Source: an uncultured bacterium (GTDB taxonomy: Bacteria; Patescibacteriota; Minisyncoccia; Moranbacterales; GWC2-37-73). From it: DNA of 32,220 bases. Positions within the stretch are counted from its first letter, which is position 1. Each line of letters opens with the position of its first letter. Location of the stretch: contig CAIPMZ010000066.1 in NCBI GenBank assembly GCA_903866285.1, forward strand, positions 1 through 32,220. Reading direction: 5' to 3'. The position numbers were made by a program, and so were the translations under genes. Positions 12,748 through 20,284 of this stretch are shown here, one piece after another. The notes under the pieces were generated by a model. It ran no database searches, was not told the DNA's origin, and was given only the letters and a program-made list of their open reading frames with translations.

Positions 12748-14721
12748 ATGTATAAAAAAATAAAGCAACCATGGGAATTCAATTTTAATGTTTCGGATGC
12801 TGGAGTTTACATGATCAAAGTTTCTGCTGTGTGTCAAAATGGTAAATTTCTCGGATTATTTGGAGGAGAAGATTTGAGGGTGGAAATTGATGAGCTTAAA
12901 TTGAGGGAAATTCCTTTAGGAAATAAACCACAGTATTTTGATATTCCCTCAGCTTGGAATGGCTCAGATTTAAAGGGAACAGAAAAAACAAGTGTGTTTA
13001 TTTTGAGGTTGACTGCGGGAAAACATACTATAAAATTTATTCCGAAAAGAGGAGCTGAGCTATTAAGTGAGACGCAGATCAATAAGTTAGATATTGGTAA
13101 CTCATTGAACGTGCTGAAAGACATTCAATCATCAGAAAAAGATCGTCAATCCTGGGTTACTGTTGTGGTTGTTGATTTTCCAGTTAATTTTCTTGATGTG
13201 GAAGTTACTTGTAAAAAGAGAAATGCCTTTGATAGTGATGATATTAAGCTTGTGATTGATGGAGAAATTCAAAAAAATTCCAAGTCTAGCTGGTGGGGCA
13301 AAAACTGGTTTTGGCAAGGAAGGGATCTTCAAGGAAAAACCCAATCGAATCGGTTTTATCTTGGTCTAGTAAAAGGAATCCATTATATTGAACTTTGGGC
13401 AGACAGGAAACCTTTTTTGAATAAACTTGACTTAAATATTTTTGAAAATAATAATAATCAAGATGAAAAAAATAACATCCCAGTTGGGCCGTATGAGAAT
13501 AAAGGACCGCTTGGCAATAGTGACTATAATCGCTACGATGGGATAATTGAGGAGGTCGTCAACAAGTGGAACGAAGAATTTTTACGCGATAAATATCCAG
13601 TAGAAAAACCACTTGATCCAAACTTGGTGAAGGCGATTATTTATCGTGAAAGCAAAATGGGATATTATCCTGGTGGAGAAATTAATGTCATGCAGGTTGG
13701 AAATCCAGGCGATCCATCATTGAAAACGCTTAACGGAGAATTGACTGAATATTGGATGCAGAATGGCACAGAAAAGAAACTTGATTATAATGGCAAAGCA
13801 AATGCTGATACTCCATACGAAAGCATTTACTGGGGTATCAGGTGGCTATATCATAAAGCACAAGGAATAAGCGGTGGGAAAAGATACTGGAAAAATTGGA
13901 AGGAGGCAGTGCAAGCCTATGGACCTGGCCCTGCGGAATATGCTGATAATATCTGGCTTATTTATACTGAGGGTCTTGATAAATCAAATCCTAAGAAAAG
14001 TATAAAATTGTGGTCGTTTATTTTTATTGCTCCACTTATTTTTGGCTTACATGGTTTTTTCAATAATCCTGAAAAAATAATAGATCAAAACAGTTTTATT
14101 AAAAATAAAATATTAAATGAGAATACAACTAATTCAGTTGAATTAAATAATGTTGAGGTTATTTTTTCAGAAAGCGATCCAAAATTATTTTTTGCTATTT
14201 TGGAATGGGAAAAAGATTGGTGGGAAAATTTAAAAATAGGCAAGCTAGAAAATGACAATAATATTAAATGGTTGGCGATAGACAACCCAATAAAACAGCA
14301 ATATATTTTAAGCGCAAAATTCATATATCTGAAAGGTTTTGCAGATCCTATTTTAGAAATATATGGCAAAACGCATGTTGGAAATGGTTCACTATATCTA
14401 TATAAAATTGTTAGCAATCAGGCAGAACTACTTTTGGAAACTCAGGCAATTGATTCTAAAAATGAACTTAGCACTTCGCCCGATAATTATAAGCAATATG
14501 GATATTGGCAGTGCGATGAGGTTTTCAGAGATGGAAAATTGAAAAGCGAATATGCGGATATAAATAAAGATGGTGTTGCTGAAGTTGTGCTAAGCGGTGT
14601 TTCCGACGTTATTTGTGAAGATAATTTAGGGACAGAAAAGAAAGAAGTGGTCGTGCAAACAAATGAAATTAAAAAGGTTTTTTCTTGGAACGGGGAAAAA
14701 TATGAAGAAACTCTAAAATAA
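12748..14721 (+). CDS. Membrane protein with lytic-transglycosylase-like domain
   Basis: 657 aa. Two related N-terminal beta domains (about 8-115 and 132-238) share the pattern IDE/IDGE, WNGSDL / WQGRDL and a closing G-H-I segment, and resemble carbohydrate-binding modules. An SLT/lysozyme-like domain (about 268-410) follows: LDPNLVKAIIYRESKMG with catalytic-type E301, then an INVMQVG motif and AVQAYGPGPAEYA. A single membrane helix (about 420-438) comes next, and a C-terminal domain (about 450-657) carries a DINKDGVAEVVLSG calcium-loop-like segment. There is no N-terminal signal peptide, so orientation is uncertain: either the N-terminal domains are exported by an unusual route or the start is misplaced. 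ATG 12748 lacks a Shine-Dalgarno. A peptidoglycan-cleaving role is inferred from the domain only. Confidence 0.75.
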   Translation: MYKKIKQPWEFNFNVSDAGVYMIKVSAVCQNGKFLGLFGGEDLRVEIDELKLREIPLGNKPQYFDIPSAWNGSDLKGTEKTSVFILRLTAGKHTIKFIPKRGAELLSETQINKLDIGNSLNVLKDIQSSEKDRQSWVTVVVVDFPVNFLDVEVTCKKRNAFDSDDIKLVIDGEIQKNSKSSWWGKNWFWQGRDLQGKTQSNRFYLGLVKGIHYIELWADRKPFLNKLDLNIFENNNNQDEKNNIPVGPYENKGPLGNSDYNRYDGIIEEVVNKWNEEFLRDKYPVEKPLDPNLVKAIIYRESKMGYYPGGEINVMQVGNPGDPSLKTLNGELTEYWMQNGTEKKLDYNGKANADTPYESIYWGIRWLYHKAQGISGGKRYWKNWKEAVQAYGPGPAEYADNIWLIYTEGLDKSNPKKSIKLWSFIFIAPLIFGLHGFFNNPEKIIDQNSFIKNKILNENTTNSVELNNVEVIFSESDPKLFFAILEWEKDWWENLKIGKLENDNNIKWLAIDNPIKQQYILSAKFIYLKGFADPILEIYGKTHVGNGSLYLYKIVSNQAELLLETQAIDSKNELSTSPDNYKQYGYWQCDEVFRDGKLKSEYADINKDGVAEVVLSGVSDVICEDNLGTEKKEVVVQTNEIKKVFSWNGEKYEETLK

Positions 14722-14726
14722 TCATA

Positions 14727-14755
14727 TTTTTACCATACAACTACATATGGTAAAG
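14727..14755. terminator. 3'-end hairpin element, copy 3
   Basis: Stem TTACCATA/TATGGTAA with loop CAACTACA, starting 5 bases after the stop of the SLT-like gene. Here the stem is one pair longer than in the copies at 10871 and 12385. Confidence 0.65.
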
Positions 14756-14760
14756 AGGGG

Positions 14761-14832
14761 AAAGTCCTGGTAGCTTATATTGGGGCTTTTTATGTGGTCG
14801 AGATGTCCATGGGAGCCACATAAGGACTTTTT
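14761..14832 (+). terminator. Nested hairpin terminator
   Basis: Outer arms AAAGTCCT (14761-14768) and AGGACTTT (14823-14830) enclose an inner stem TATGTGG (14791-14797)/CCACATA (14816-14822). The structure runs into TTTTT. It would end the SLT-like transcript before the yebC promoter. Confidence 0.55.
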
Positions 14833-14930
14833 AAAAGTAAATATTAAAAAGGAAAATGCGGTTTCCTCCAAAGGCGGACAGGCAAGTCAGAGACATTGAA
14901 CCGACTTGTTGCAGTTTCAGTGCAGTTTCA

Positions 14931-14963
14931 CTTGAAATGAATAATTCAGGGTGCTAGGATGAA
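14931..14963 (+). promoter_or_regulatory. Promoter repeat unit, copy B (yebC)
   Basis: TTGAAA (14932-14937), 17-bp spacer ending GGTGC, TAGGAT (14955-14960). It differs from copy A at 12461-12493 by two substitutions within the unit. yebC begins 105 bases downstream. Confidence 0.6.
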
Positions 14964-14969
14964 AGTATA

Positions 14970-15062
14970 TAACATGTAACACGTAGCATGTAACATAAAG
15001 AGAGATATGGCTGGTCTTGTTTGAATTTTGCTATATGCTTTATGTTATATGTTTCATGAAAA
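14970..15062. repeat. Facing CATGTAACA-type word arrays before yebC
   Basis: AACATGTAACACGTAGCATG words (14972-14998) face TATGCTTTATGTTATATGTTTCATG words (15034-15058). Similar words precede ruvB, the 7TM gene (16861-16900) and ruvA (24236-24270). Confidence 0.6.
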
Positions 15063-15065
15063 TAT

Positions 15066-15782
15066 ATGAGCGGACATTCACATTGGGCGGGAATTAAACA
15101 GCGGAAAGGCGTTAATGACGCCAAGCGGGCGAAAGTCTTTACGAGGCACGGCCGGCTTATTACGATTGCGGCTAAAGAAGGTGGCGGCAAGCCAGAGATG
15201 AATTTTAAATTGCAGATGGCGATTGATAGCGCGCGGTATATGAATATGCCGAAGGAAACGATTGAACGGGCGATTAAGAAAGGTACAGGCGAACTAAAAG
15301 ATGGCGCGGAAATCGAAGAAATTATTTATGAAGGTTATGGCCCGGGTAACGTGGCGATGCTAATTAAGACCGCCACCGACAATCGCAATCGCACTGGTAG
15401 TGAAATCCGTAGTGTCCTTACGAAAGCCGGCGGCAAGCCGGCTAGCGAGGGCGGAGTTAAATTTATGTTTAAACTAGTTGGCAGTATCGCGGTGGCAGTT
15501 GAGGGTAAAACAGCAGATGACTTGGAAATGCTAGCCATTGAAGCTGGCGCCGAGGATATGACCAGTGAAGAAGAAATTTTCGTGGTTTATACTAAGGTTG
15601 AAGATTTAAAAACCGTTAAAGAAAATCTGGAAAAAGCCGGCCTGAAAATCGAAGGCGCCGAGCTAGTCTACGTACCCCTCCAAAAAACCGAGCTAACTGA
15701 AGACTTTAGGATTGAATACGAAAAACTCCTGGAGAAATTGGATGAGCATGAGGATGTGCAGGAAGTATACGACAATTTATAA
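15066..15782 (+). CDS. yebC: YebC/PmpR-family protein
   Basis: 238 aa, the usual length. The N terminus MSGHSHWAGIKQRKGVNDAK and the following KVFTRHGRLI, GGKPEMNFKL, MPKETIERAIKKGTGE and EGYGPGNVAMLI segments are characteristic. Older annotation calls these transcriptional regulators; more recent work links YebC proteins to translation of difficult (proline-rich) sequences. It is followed by ruvC, the common yebC-ruvC order. Promoter at 14932-14960. There is no Shine-Dalgarno, and the ATG follows a word array. Confidence 0.95.
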   Translation: MSGHSHWAGIKQRKGVNDAKRAKVFTRHGRLITIAAKEGGGKPEMNFKLQMAIDSARYMNMPKETIERAIKKGTGELKDGAEIEEIIYEGYGPGNVAMLIKTATDNRNRTGSEIRSVLTKAGGKPASEGGVKFMFKLVGSIAVAVEGKTADDLEMLAIEAGAEDMTSEEEIFVVYTKVEDLKTVKENLEKAGLKIEGAELVYVPLQKTELTEDFRIEYEKLLEKLDEHEDVQEVYDNL

Positions 15783-16060
15783 TCTTGGGGATTACGAATT
15801 ATAATTTTCAATTTTCAATTCACAATTTTCATTGAATTTTTAATGTCTTAATTTTCAAAATTGCATTTCTGTTTTTGATCATTGAGTCATCGAGATTTTA
15901 TTGGAAATTGAAAATTGGTCATTGGAAATTCCGAGAACCTAATCTTTGATTGTTAAAAACTAATTTGAAATTTGAAATTTTAAATTTTAAATCAAATCTT
16001 AATTCTAAAATGTTTGAAATATTAAAAATTTAGTCATTAAAAATTTATTAAAAATTTATT
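15783..16060. repeat. AT-rich ladder of TTGAAATT/AATTTTCAA words
   Basis: Roughly 280 bases of degenerate words: AATTTTCAATTTTCAATTC (15800s) facing TTGGAAATTGAAAATTGG (15900s), then AATTTGAAATTTGAAATTTT and AAAAATTTATTAAAAATTTA. No gene. The ladder continues into the 5' end of ruvC. Confidence 0.7.
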
Positions 16061-16094
16061 AAAAATTGAAAATTCCCCTAAACCCCTTAGGGTT

Positions 16095-16574
16095 TTGGGG
16101 ATAGATCCTGGCACCGCTATTGTGGGCTGGGCGGTTTTAGAGGAGGTCAAGGGCTGCGTCAAGCCAATCGCCTTCGGACATATTACGACTTCGCCAAAAA
16201 ACAGCACGGGGGAGCGACTTTTGGAGGTGGTGCGGGATTTGGAGGAAATTATTACGAAATTTCAGCCCCATGAGGCGGCCGTGGAGGATCTTTTCTTTTT
16301 TAAAAACCTAAAAACTGTCATGAAAGTAAGCCAAGCGAGAGGCTCAATCCTCTTGACACTCGAGCGATTTTGTGTTAGCATTTTTGAATACACACCGCTC
16401 CAGGTCAAGCAAGCAATCACCGGTTACGGACGAGCTGAGAAAAAGCAAATTCAAATCATGACCCAGAAAATTTTAAATCTCAAAAGCATCCCGAAACCCG
16501 ACGACACTGCCGACGCCCTCGCCATTGCGCTTTGCCATTTAAATAGTCGGAAGATGAAGGCGATCAGGAGTTAG
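16095..16574 (+). CDS. ruvC: Crossover junction endonuclease RuvC
   Basis: Dimeric RNase-H-fold nuclease that resolves Holliday junctions. Catalytic acids (numbered from TTG 16095): D4 in GIDPG, E64 in AAVEDLFFFKN, D137 and D140 in KPDDTADALAIALCH. The annotated start is a TTG that sits at the L of the usual RVLGIDPG strand. In the same frame the sequence continues upstream as KIENSPKPLRVLGIDPG to a stop at 16038, with no ATG, GTG or other TTG, only ATT codons (16047, 16065). The true N terminus is therefore probably 10-16 residues longer with a non-standard start, or the start has been eroded by the AT-rich ladder. Length 159 aa fits the family. Confidence 0.92.
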   Translation: MGIDPGTAIVGWAVLEEVKGCVKPIAFGHITTSPKNSTGERLLEVVRDLEEIITKFQPHEAAVEDLFFFKNLKTVMKVSQARGSILLTLERFCVSIFEYTPLQVKQAITGYGRAEKKQIQIMTQKILNLKSIPKPDDTADALAIALCHLNSRKMKAIRS

Positions 16575-16611
16575 GATATGGATAATTTAATTTTTTCTGT
16601 GCTTAGTTGGA

Positions 16612-16798
16612 TTAATAATTTGAAATTTAAAATTTAAAATTTGAATTGAATTTAAAATGTTTTAATTTTTTAAATTTTAAAATTTAGGCATTGATTTCAA
16701 ATTTAAAATTTCAAATTCCAAGATCCGAAATTACAAATCGTTTGAATGTTTGAGTTTTGATTGTTGAATTTTGTTTGCCTGCCTGCCGGTAGGCAGGG
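16612..16798. repeat. AT-rich ladder with CCTGCC/GGCAGG palindrome
   Basis: AATTTGAAATTTAAAATTT words face complementary words up to about 16735, followed by GCCTGCCTGCCGGTAGGCAG (16777-16796) and TATCTTGGTTATTGTATCTT words. The same ladder-plus-palindrome combination is found inside murE at 30958-31063. Confidence 0.65.
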
Positions 16799-16902
16799 TT
16801 ATTGTATCTTGGTTATTGTATCTTTTACTTTGTATCTTTAGAAATTTATTTTATTTAAAAAGATGTGTTACATGCTCTATGTTTCATGTTTTGTGAAATT
16901 TT

Positions 16903-17559
16903 ATGAACAACGTCAGTCCTCTTATCAATTTTTTTATCCAGCAGGGTGTGCCGTTGGAAACGGTTATCCTGCTTTTAATGTTGCCGGTGGTGGTAACGTT
17001 GATTGCTTTTTTCCGCCAGATAGTCGGGATTAAGGCTTTTGGCATTTATACGCCAGCGATTGTGACTTTCGCTTTTTTGGCTGTGCCTCAGCTTCGTTAC
17101 GGCGTAGTAGTTTTTGTCAGCGTTATTTTAGTCGGGATGCTGATGCGCTTTGTGCTGAAAAGTTTTCGCATCTTGTATCTTCCGCGCGTCGCCATCACCT
17201 TGAGTGTGATTGCTTTTTCAATTTTGTTTCTGCTGGGGCTGGGTGGCTATTTCCAGCGAACTGGCCTGGCTAGCGTGACGATTTTTCCAATTTTAATTAT
17301 GATTACGATTGTAGAGAAATTTGTCGTAGTTCAAATCGAGAAAGGTAATAAAGCCGCGGTTATTTTAGCCGTGGAAACCTTGGTTATTTCGCTGGCTGGT
17401 TACTATTTAGCAAGCTGGCCAATGCTAATCAAGGGCATCATCGCTTTCCCATGGCTAATTTTGATTACAATTCCAATTAATATTTTCCTCGGCAAATGGG
17501 ATGGGCTTCGCCTCACCGAATACGTGAGGTTTTGGGAAGTATTGAAGAATCTCAAATAG
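16903..17559 (+). CDS. 7TM protein (7TM_transglut-like)
   Basis: 218 aa with about six to seven hydrophobic helices. It resembles the seven-helix module that in other bacteria is fused to an inactive transglutaminase and encoded beside RimK-like glutamate ligases; here only the membrane module is present. Recognisable family features are the FFRQIVGIKAFGIYTPAIV stretch early on and the short cytosolic C-terminal tail RLTEYVRFWEVL. The gene is followed after 138 bases by the RimK-like/retropepsin fusion, matching the conserved pair. The start ATG 16903 follows CATG-type words and has no Shine-Dalgarno. Role inferred: membrane component that presents or exports the ligase product. Confidence 0.8.
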   Translation: MNNVSPLINFFIQQGVPLETVILLLMLPVVVTLIAFFRQIVGIKAFGIYTPAIVTFAFLAVPQLRYGVVVFVSVILVGMLMRFVLKSFRILYLPRVAITLSVIAFSILFLLGLGGYFQRTGLASVTIFPILIMITIVEKFVVVQIEKGNKAAVILAVETLVISLAGYYLASWPMLIKGIIAFPWLILITIPINIFLGKWDGLRLTEYVRFWEVLKNLK

Positions 17560-17697
17560 TCCCTACGAAAGTATAAAATTTTTACAAAAGTACAAATATA
17601 CAAAATCATTTCGCGAAGTATGTCACAGTTGATTTTATATTTGCATGCTTTTATGTTTAAATGATCGTATGATTTTATGTTTAAATGATTACAGAAT

Positions 17698-19128
17698 ATG
17701 TTTGAAGAACTGAAAAATGCGCGGAAATTATTAGGACTCAATGCTCGAAATCTTAATTATATTCGGCCTTATAATAAGAAAAAATCTAAACGCTTGGCGG
17801 ATGATAAAATTTCCAGCAAGCGGGTTTTACGCAAGGCAGGGATTCCTGTGCCGAAGCTTTTGGCGCGAATTAAATCGGTAGAGGAGTTGGAAAGTTTTGA
17901 TTGGACGAGTTTGCCAGCCACTTTTGCGCTGAAACCAAATCGAGGTTTCGGCGGCGGCGGAATTTTAGTGGTATACGGGCGAAAAAAATTCTCAAAAAAG
18001 TTTTTGCAAGCTGACTTGGCTGAAATTCCCGATCCAGTTTGGATAAAATCAGATGGCTCAAAAGTAACCGTGCAGGATTTAAAAAACCAAATTCGTAATA
18101 TTTTAGATGGCGCTTTTTCGCTAGCCAATATGCCGGACACGGCTTTTTTCGAAGAGCGCTTAACTTTGCTAAAATTATTTAAACCTTATGCCTATAAAGG
18201 TATTCCTGATATTCGCGTGGTTGTTTTTAATCGGATTCCCGTTATGGCGATGTTGCGACTGCCAACGAAAGAATCTGGCGGTAAAGCCAATTTGCAACAA
18301 GGTGGTATCGGCGTGGGGATTGACCTTATCTCGGGCGTAACAACTTCAGCAGTGTTGGGCGAAGGAAAATTAATTGACTACGTGCCAGGTACACGGATGT
18401 TGCTTTCGGGGATTCGAATTCCATACTGGAAAGAAATTTTGCTCCTAGCTGTCAAAGCTCAAGAAATCTCGGGGATGGGATTTTTAGGCGCTGACGTGGC
18501 TATTGATCGCGAACGCGGGCCAGTCTTTTTGGAAATTAACGCTCGCCCGGGGCTGGGAATTCAAGTTGCTAATTTAGCTGGTCTGCGCGAAAGACTGGAA
18601 AGAATTAAGGGACTAAAAATAAAAACCGCGGCGCGCGGGGTGCGCGTAGGCCGTGATCTTTTCGGGGGCGAAGTGGAGGAAGAAGTAGAAGAAATTTCTG
18701 GACGTAAAGTGATTGGGACGATTGAAAAAATTAAACTGATCGGTCGCAGCGAAAAGTCCGTCGAGGTTGAAGCTAAAGTTGATACTGGCGCTGGCTTTAC
18801 TTCGATTGATACGGATTTAGCTGAGCAACTTGGCTTTGAAGATACCGTCAGAGAATATCAAAAAATCGAGGCCACTTATAAAGATATCAAACATTTGGAC
18901 AAAAAAGAGCGTTGGGATATTTTTAAGCATATTCCGCATTTGGAAAGTATGGTGGTTATTAATTCAGCTAGCGGCTCAACGTATCGTCCGACGATTAAAA
19001 TTACGGTTATTATGGACGGCGTCACGATTCCAACCAAAGTTACCTTAATTAATCGCGCGCATTTAAAATACCCGATTATTATTGGAAAAAGAAATTTAAA
19101 AAAGTTTTTAATTGATGTCAATAAATAG
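17698..19128 (+). CDS. RimK-like ATP-grasp ligase fused to retropepsin-like protease domain
   Basis: 476 aa. The N-terminal ATP-grasp domain (about 1-310) belongs to the alpha-L-glutamate ligase-like family: FALKPNRGFGGGGILV (76-91) is the nucleotide-binding loop, DIRVVVF begins at D171, and D266 plus E279/N281 (FLEINARPGLG) are the metal ligands. The C-terminal domain (about 340-476) is a RimB/DUF785-type retropepsin-like domain with the aspartic-protease signature VDTGAG (361-366), SGSTYRPTIKI and a closing IIIGKRNL. In most organisms these two activities are separate neighbouring genes; here they are one polypeptide. ATP-grasp ligases of this group form amide bonds with amino acids. The protease could trim the product or its carrier. 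Start ATG 17698. Confidence 0.88.
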   Translation: MFEELKNARKLLGLNARNLNYIRPYNKKKSKRLADDKISSKRVLRKAGIPVPKLLARIKSVEELESFDWTSLPATFALKPNRGFGGGGILVVYGRKKFSKKFLQADLAEIPDPVWIKSDGSKVTVQDLKNQIRNILDGAFSLANMPDTAFFEERLTLLKLFKPYAYKGIPDIRVVVFNRIPVMAMLRLPTKESGGKANLQQGGIGVGIDLISGVTTSAVLGEGKLIDYVPGTRMLLSGIRIPYWKEILLLAVKAQEISGMGFLGADVAIDRERGPVFLEINARPGLGIQVANLAGLRERLERIKGLKIKTAARGVRVGRDLFGGEVEEEVEEISGRKVIGTIEKIKLIGRSEKSVEVEAKVDTGAGFTSIDTDLAEQLGFEDTVREYQKIEATYKDIKHLDKKERWDIFKHIPHLESMVVINSASGSTYRPTIKITVIMDGVTIPTKVTLINRAHLKYPIIIGKRNLKKFLIDVNK

Positions 19129-19135
19129 TTGGTGT

Positions 19136-20074
19136 ATGAAAAAAATTCTTTTTATTGGGATTGGTAAAGAAGAAAATCAAAAACAGCGCATGCTTAAGGC
19201 TCTCGTTAAGGCTGGGGTAGGCTGCGTTTATGTTAAATGGTCAGAGTTAGCCTTTTTGGGCAATAAGCTTTACGCACAATCTAAGGAAATCGATTTAAAG
19301 CAATTTGGAGCCGTGTTTTTTGATACACCAAGGTTTACCGTTAAATCAGTAAAGAGTAATAAAAAAATAGCTTTTAACTTGGGAAATGAGTTGCAACTTT
19401 TATTGACAAGCTTGAAAGAAAACAATGTTTATACCTTAAACCAAGATTTTTTTCTCAAATATCCTTATTATAATAAATTTTCCCAGGCTTATATTTTTGC
19501 AAGTAATGAAATTCCTTCCATCCCAACCCTGCATCTAGCTGATAATAAGGTTAGTAAAATTTCGGAAATTTTAATTGAAAAGAATTTTAATTTTCCAATC
19601 ATAGTAAAGGAAGGCTATGGCGAGGGTGGCGAAGGCGTTTGGAAGCTTGATAATCAGCTTGAACTAAACAGTTTTATCGCCAAGCGAAGAAGCGAAAATC
19701 TTATCTTCCAACCTTTTATAAAAAATGATGGTGATTATCGGGTGATTGTTGCGAATGGGAAATGTCTAGGGATTATGAAACGGAGCGCTCAGGGTGGTGA
19801 GTGGAAAAATAATTTTTCGTTGGGCGGGGAGGTTGCAAGACATGAGGATGAAGAAATGAAAAAGTTTGCGGTTAAGGCTTGCCAGAAAATGAAACTGGAT
19901 ATGGCTGGTCTGGATATTTTTTCTACGCCAACGGGCTTTTTAGTAATTGAGGCTAATTTATTTTTTGGACTGGACGGTTTTGAATCTGTTTTTGAAGAGC
20001 TAGACGTTTCAGCGGAAATAGTTAAAATGCTGGTTGCAAAACTGGAAGAAGACAATGGGCAAGAAAGTTTTTAA
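19136..20074 (+). CDS. RimK-like ATP-grasp protein, 312 aa
   Basis: The start at ATG 19136 gives MKKILFIGIGKEE, a proper first strand; an in-frame ATG at 19112 would overlap the previous gene and add a poor N terminus. The ATP-grasp core has FPIIVKEGYGEGGEGV (the lysine and glycine-rich loop), a QPFIKNDGDYRVIVANGKCLGIM central segment with the conserved D and R, and a terminal VIEANLFFGLDGFE in which E and N are the metal ligands (usual form E-x-N). The gap to the fusion gene is only 7 bases, so they are cotranscribed. Substrates unknown. It resembles carboxylate-amine ligases that elongate peptides or modify a carrier. Confidence 0.82.
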   Translation: MKKILFIGIGKEENQKQRMLKALVKAGVGCVYVKWSELAFLGNKLYAQSKEIDLKQFGAVFFDTPRFTVKSVKSNKKIAFNLGNELQLLLTSLKENNVYTLNQDFFLKYPYYNKFSQAYIFASNEIPSIPTLHLADNKVSKISEILIEKNFNFPIIVKEGYGEGGEGVWKLDNQLELNSFIAKRRSENLIFQPFIKNDGDYRVIVANGKCLGIMKRSAQGGEWKNNFSLGGEVARHEDEEMKKFAVKACQKMKLDMAGLDIFSTPTGFLVIEANLFFGLDGFESVFEELDVSAEIVKMLVAKLEEDNGQESF

Positions 20075-20097
20075 ATAGTACGTTAATAGGTTAGAAA

Positions 20098-20205
20098 TTT
20101 TACGAGCTTATTTACTTTTTAGAGCCCGCACTTGACCGAAAACAATGGTCAAGTGCTTAACTCGCTGTCGCTCATATGGCCTAAAAAGCAAATAAGCTCG
20201 TAAAA
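20098..20205. repeat. 108-bp nested cruciform
   Basis: Outer arms TTTTACGAGCTTATTTACTT and five more bases (20098-20122) and their complement (20181-20205) match at 24 of 25. Inside, GCACTTGACC (20128-20137) pairs with GGTCAAGTGC (20147-20156). It lies between two ATP-grasp genes. It may terminate or attenuate, but there is no T-run, so it may equally be a mobile palindromic unit. Confidence 0.8.
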
Positions 20206-20284
20206 ATTCAGAAGTAATCTTTAGCTAGAGTTGTATACTGCGCATGTCTCGGGAATGCTCGTAATTTTTTAAAAAAACAGGGTA

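Noticed and set aside
15783..16735. AT-rich ladders considered as CRISPR array, replication origin or DnaA boxes
   Set aside because: Word length and spacing are irregular, no constant repeat-spacer pattern exists, and no TTATCCACA-type DnaA boxes were seen.
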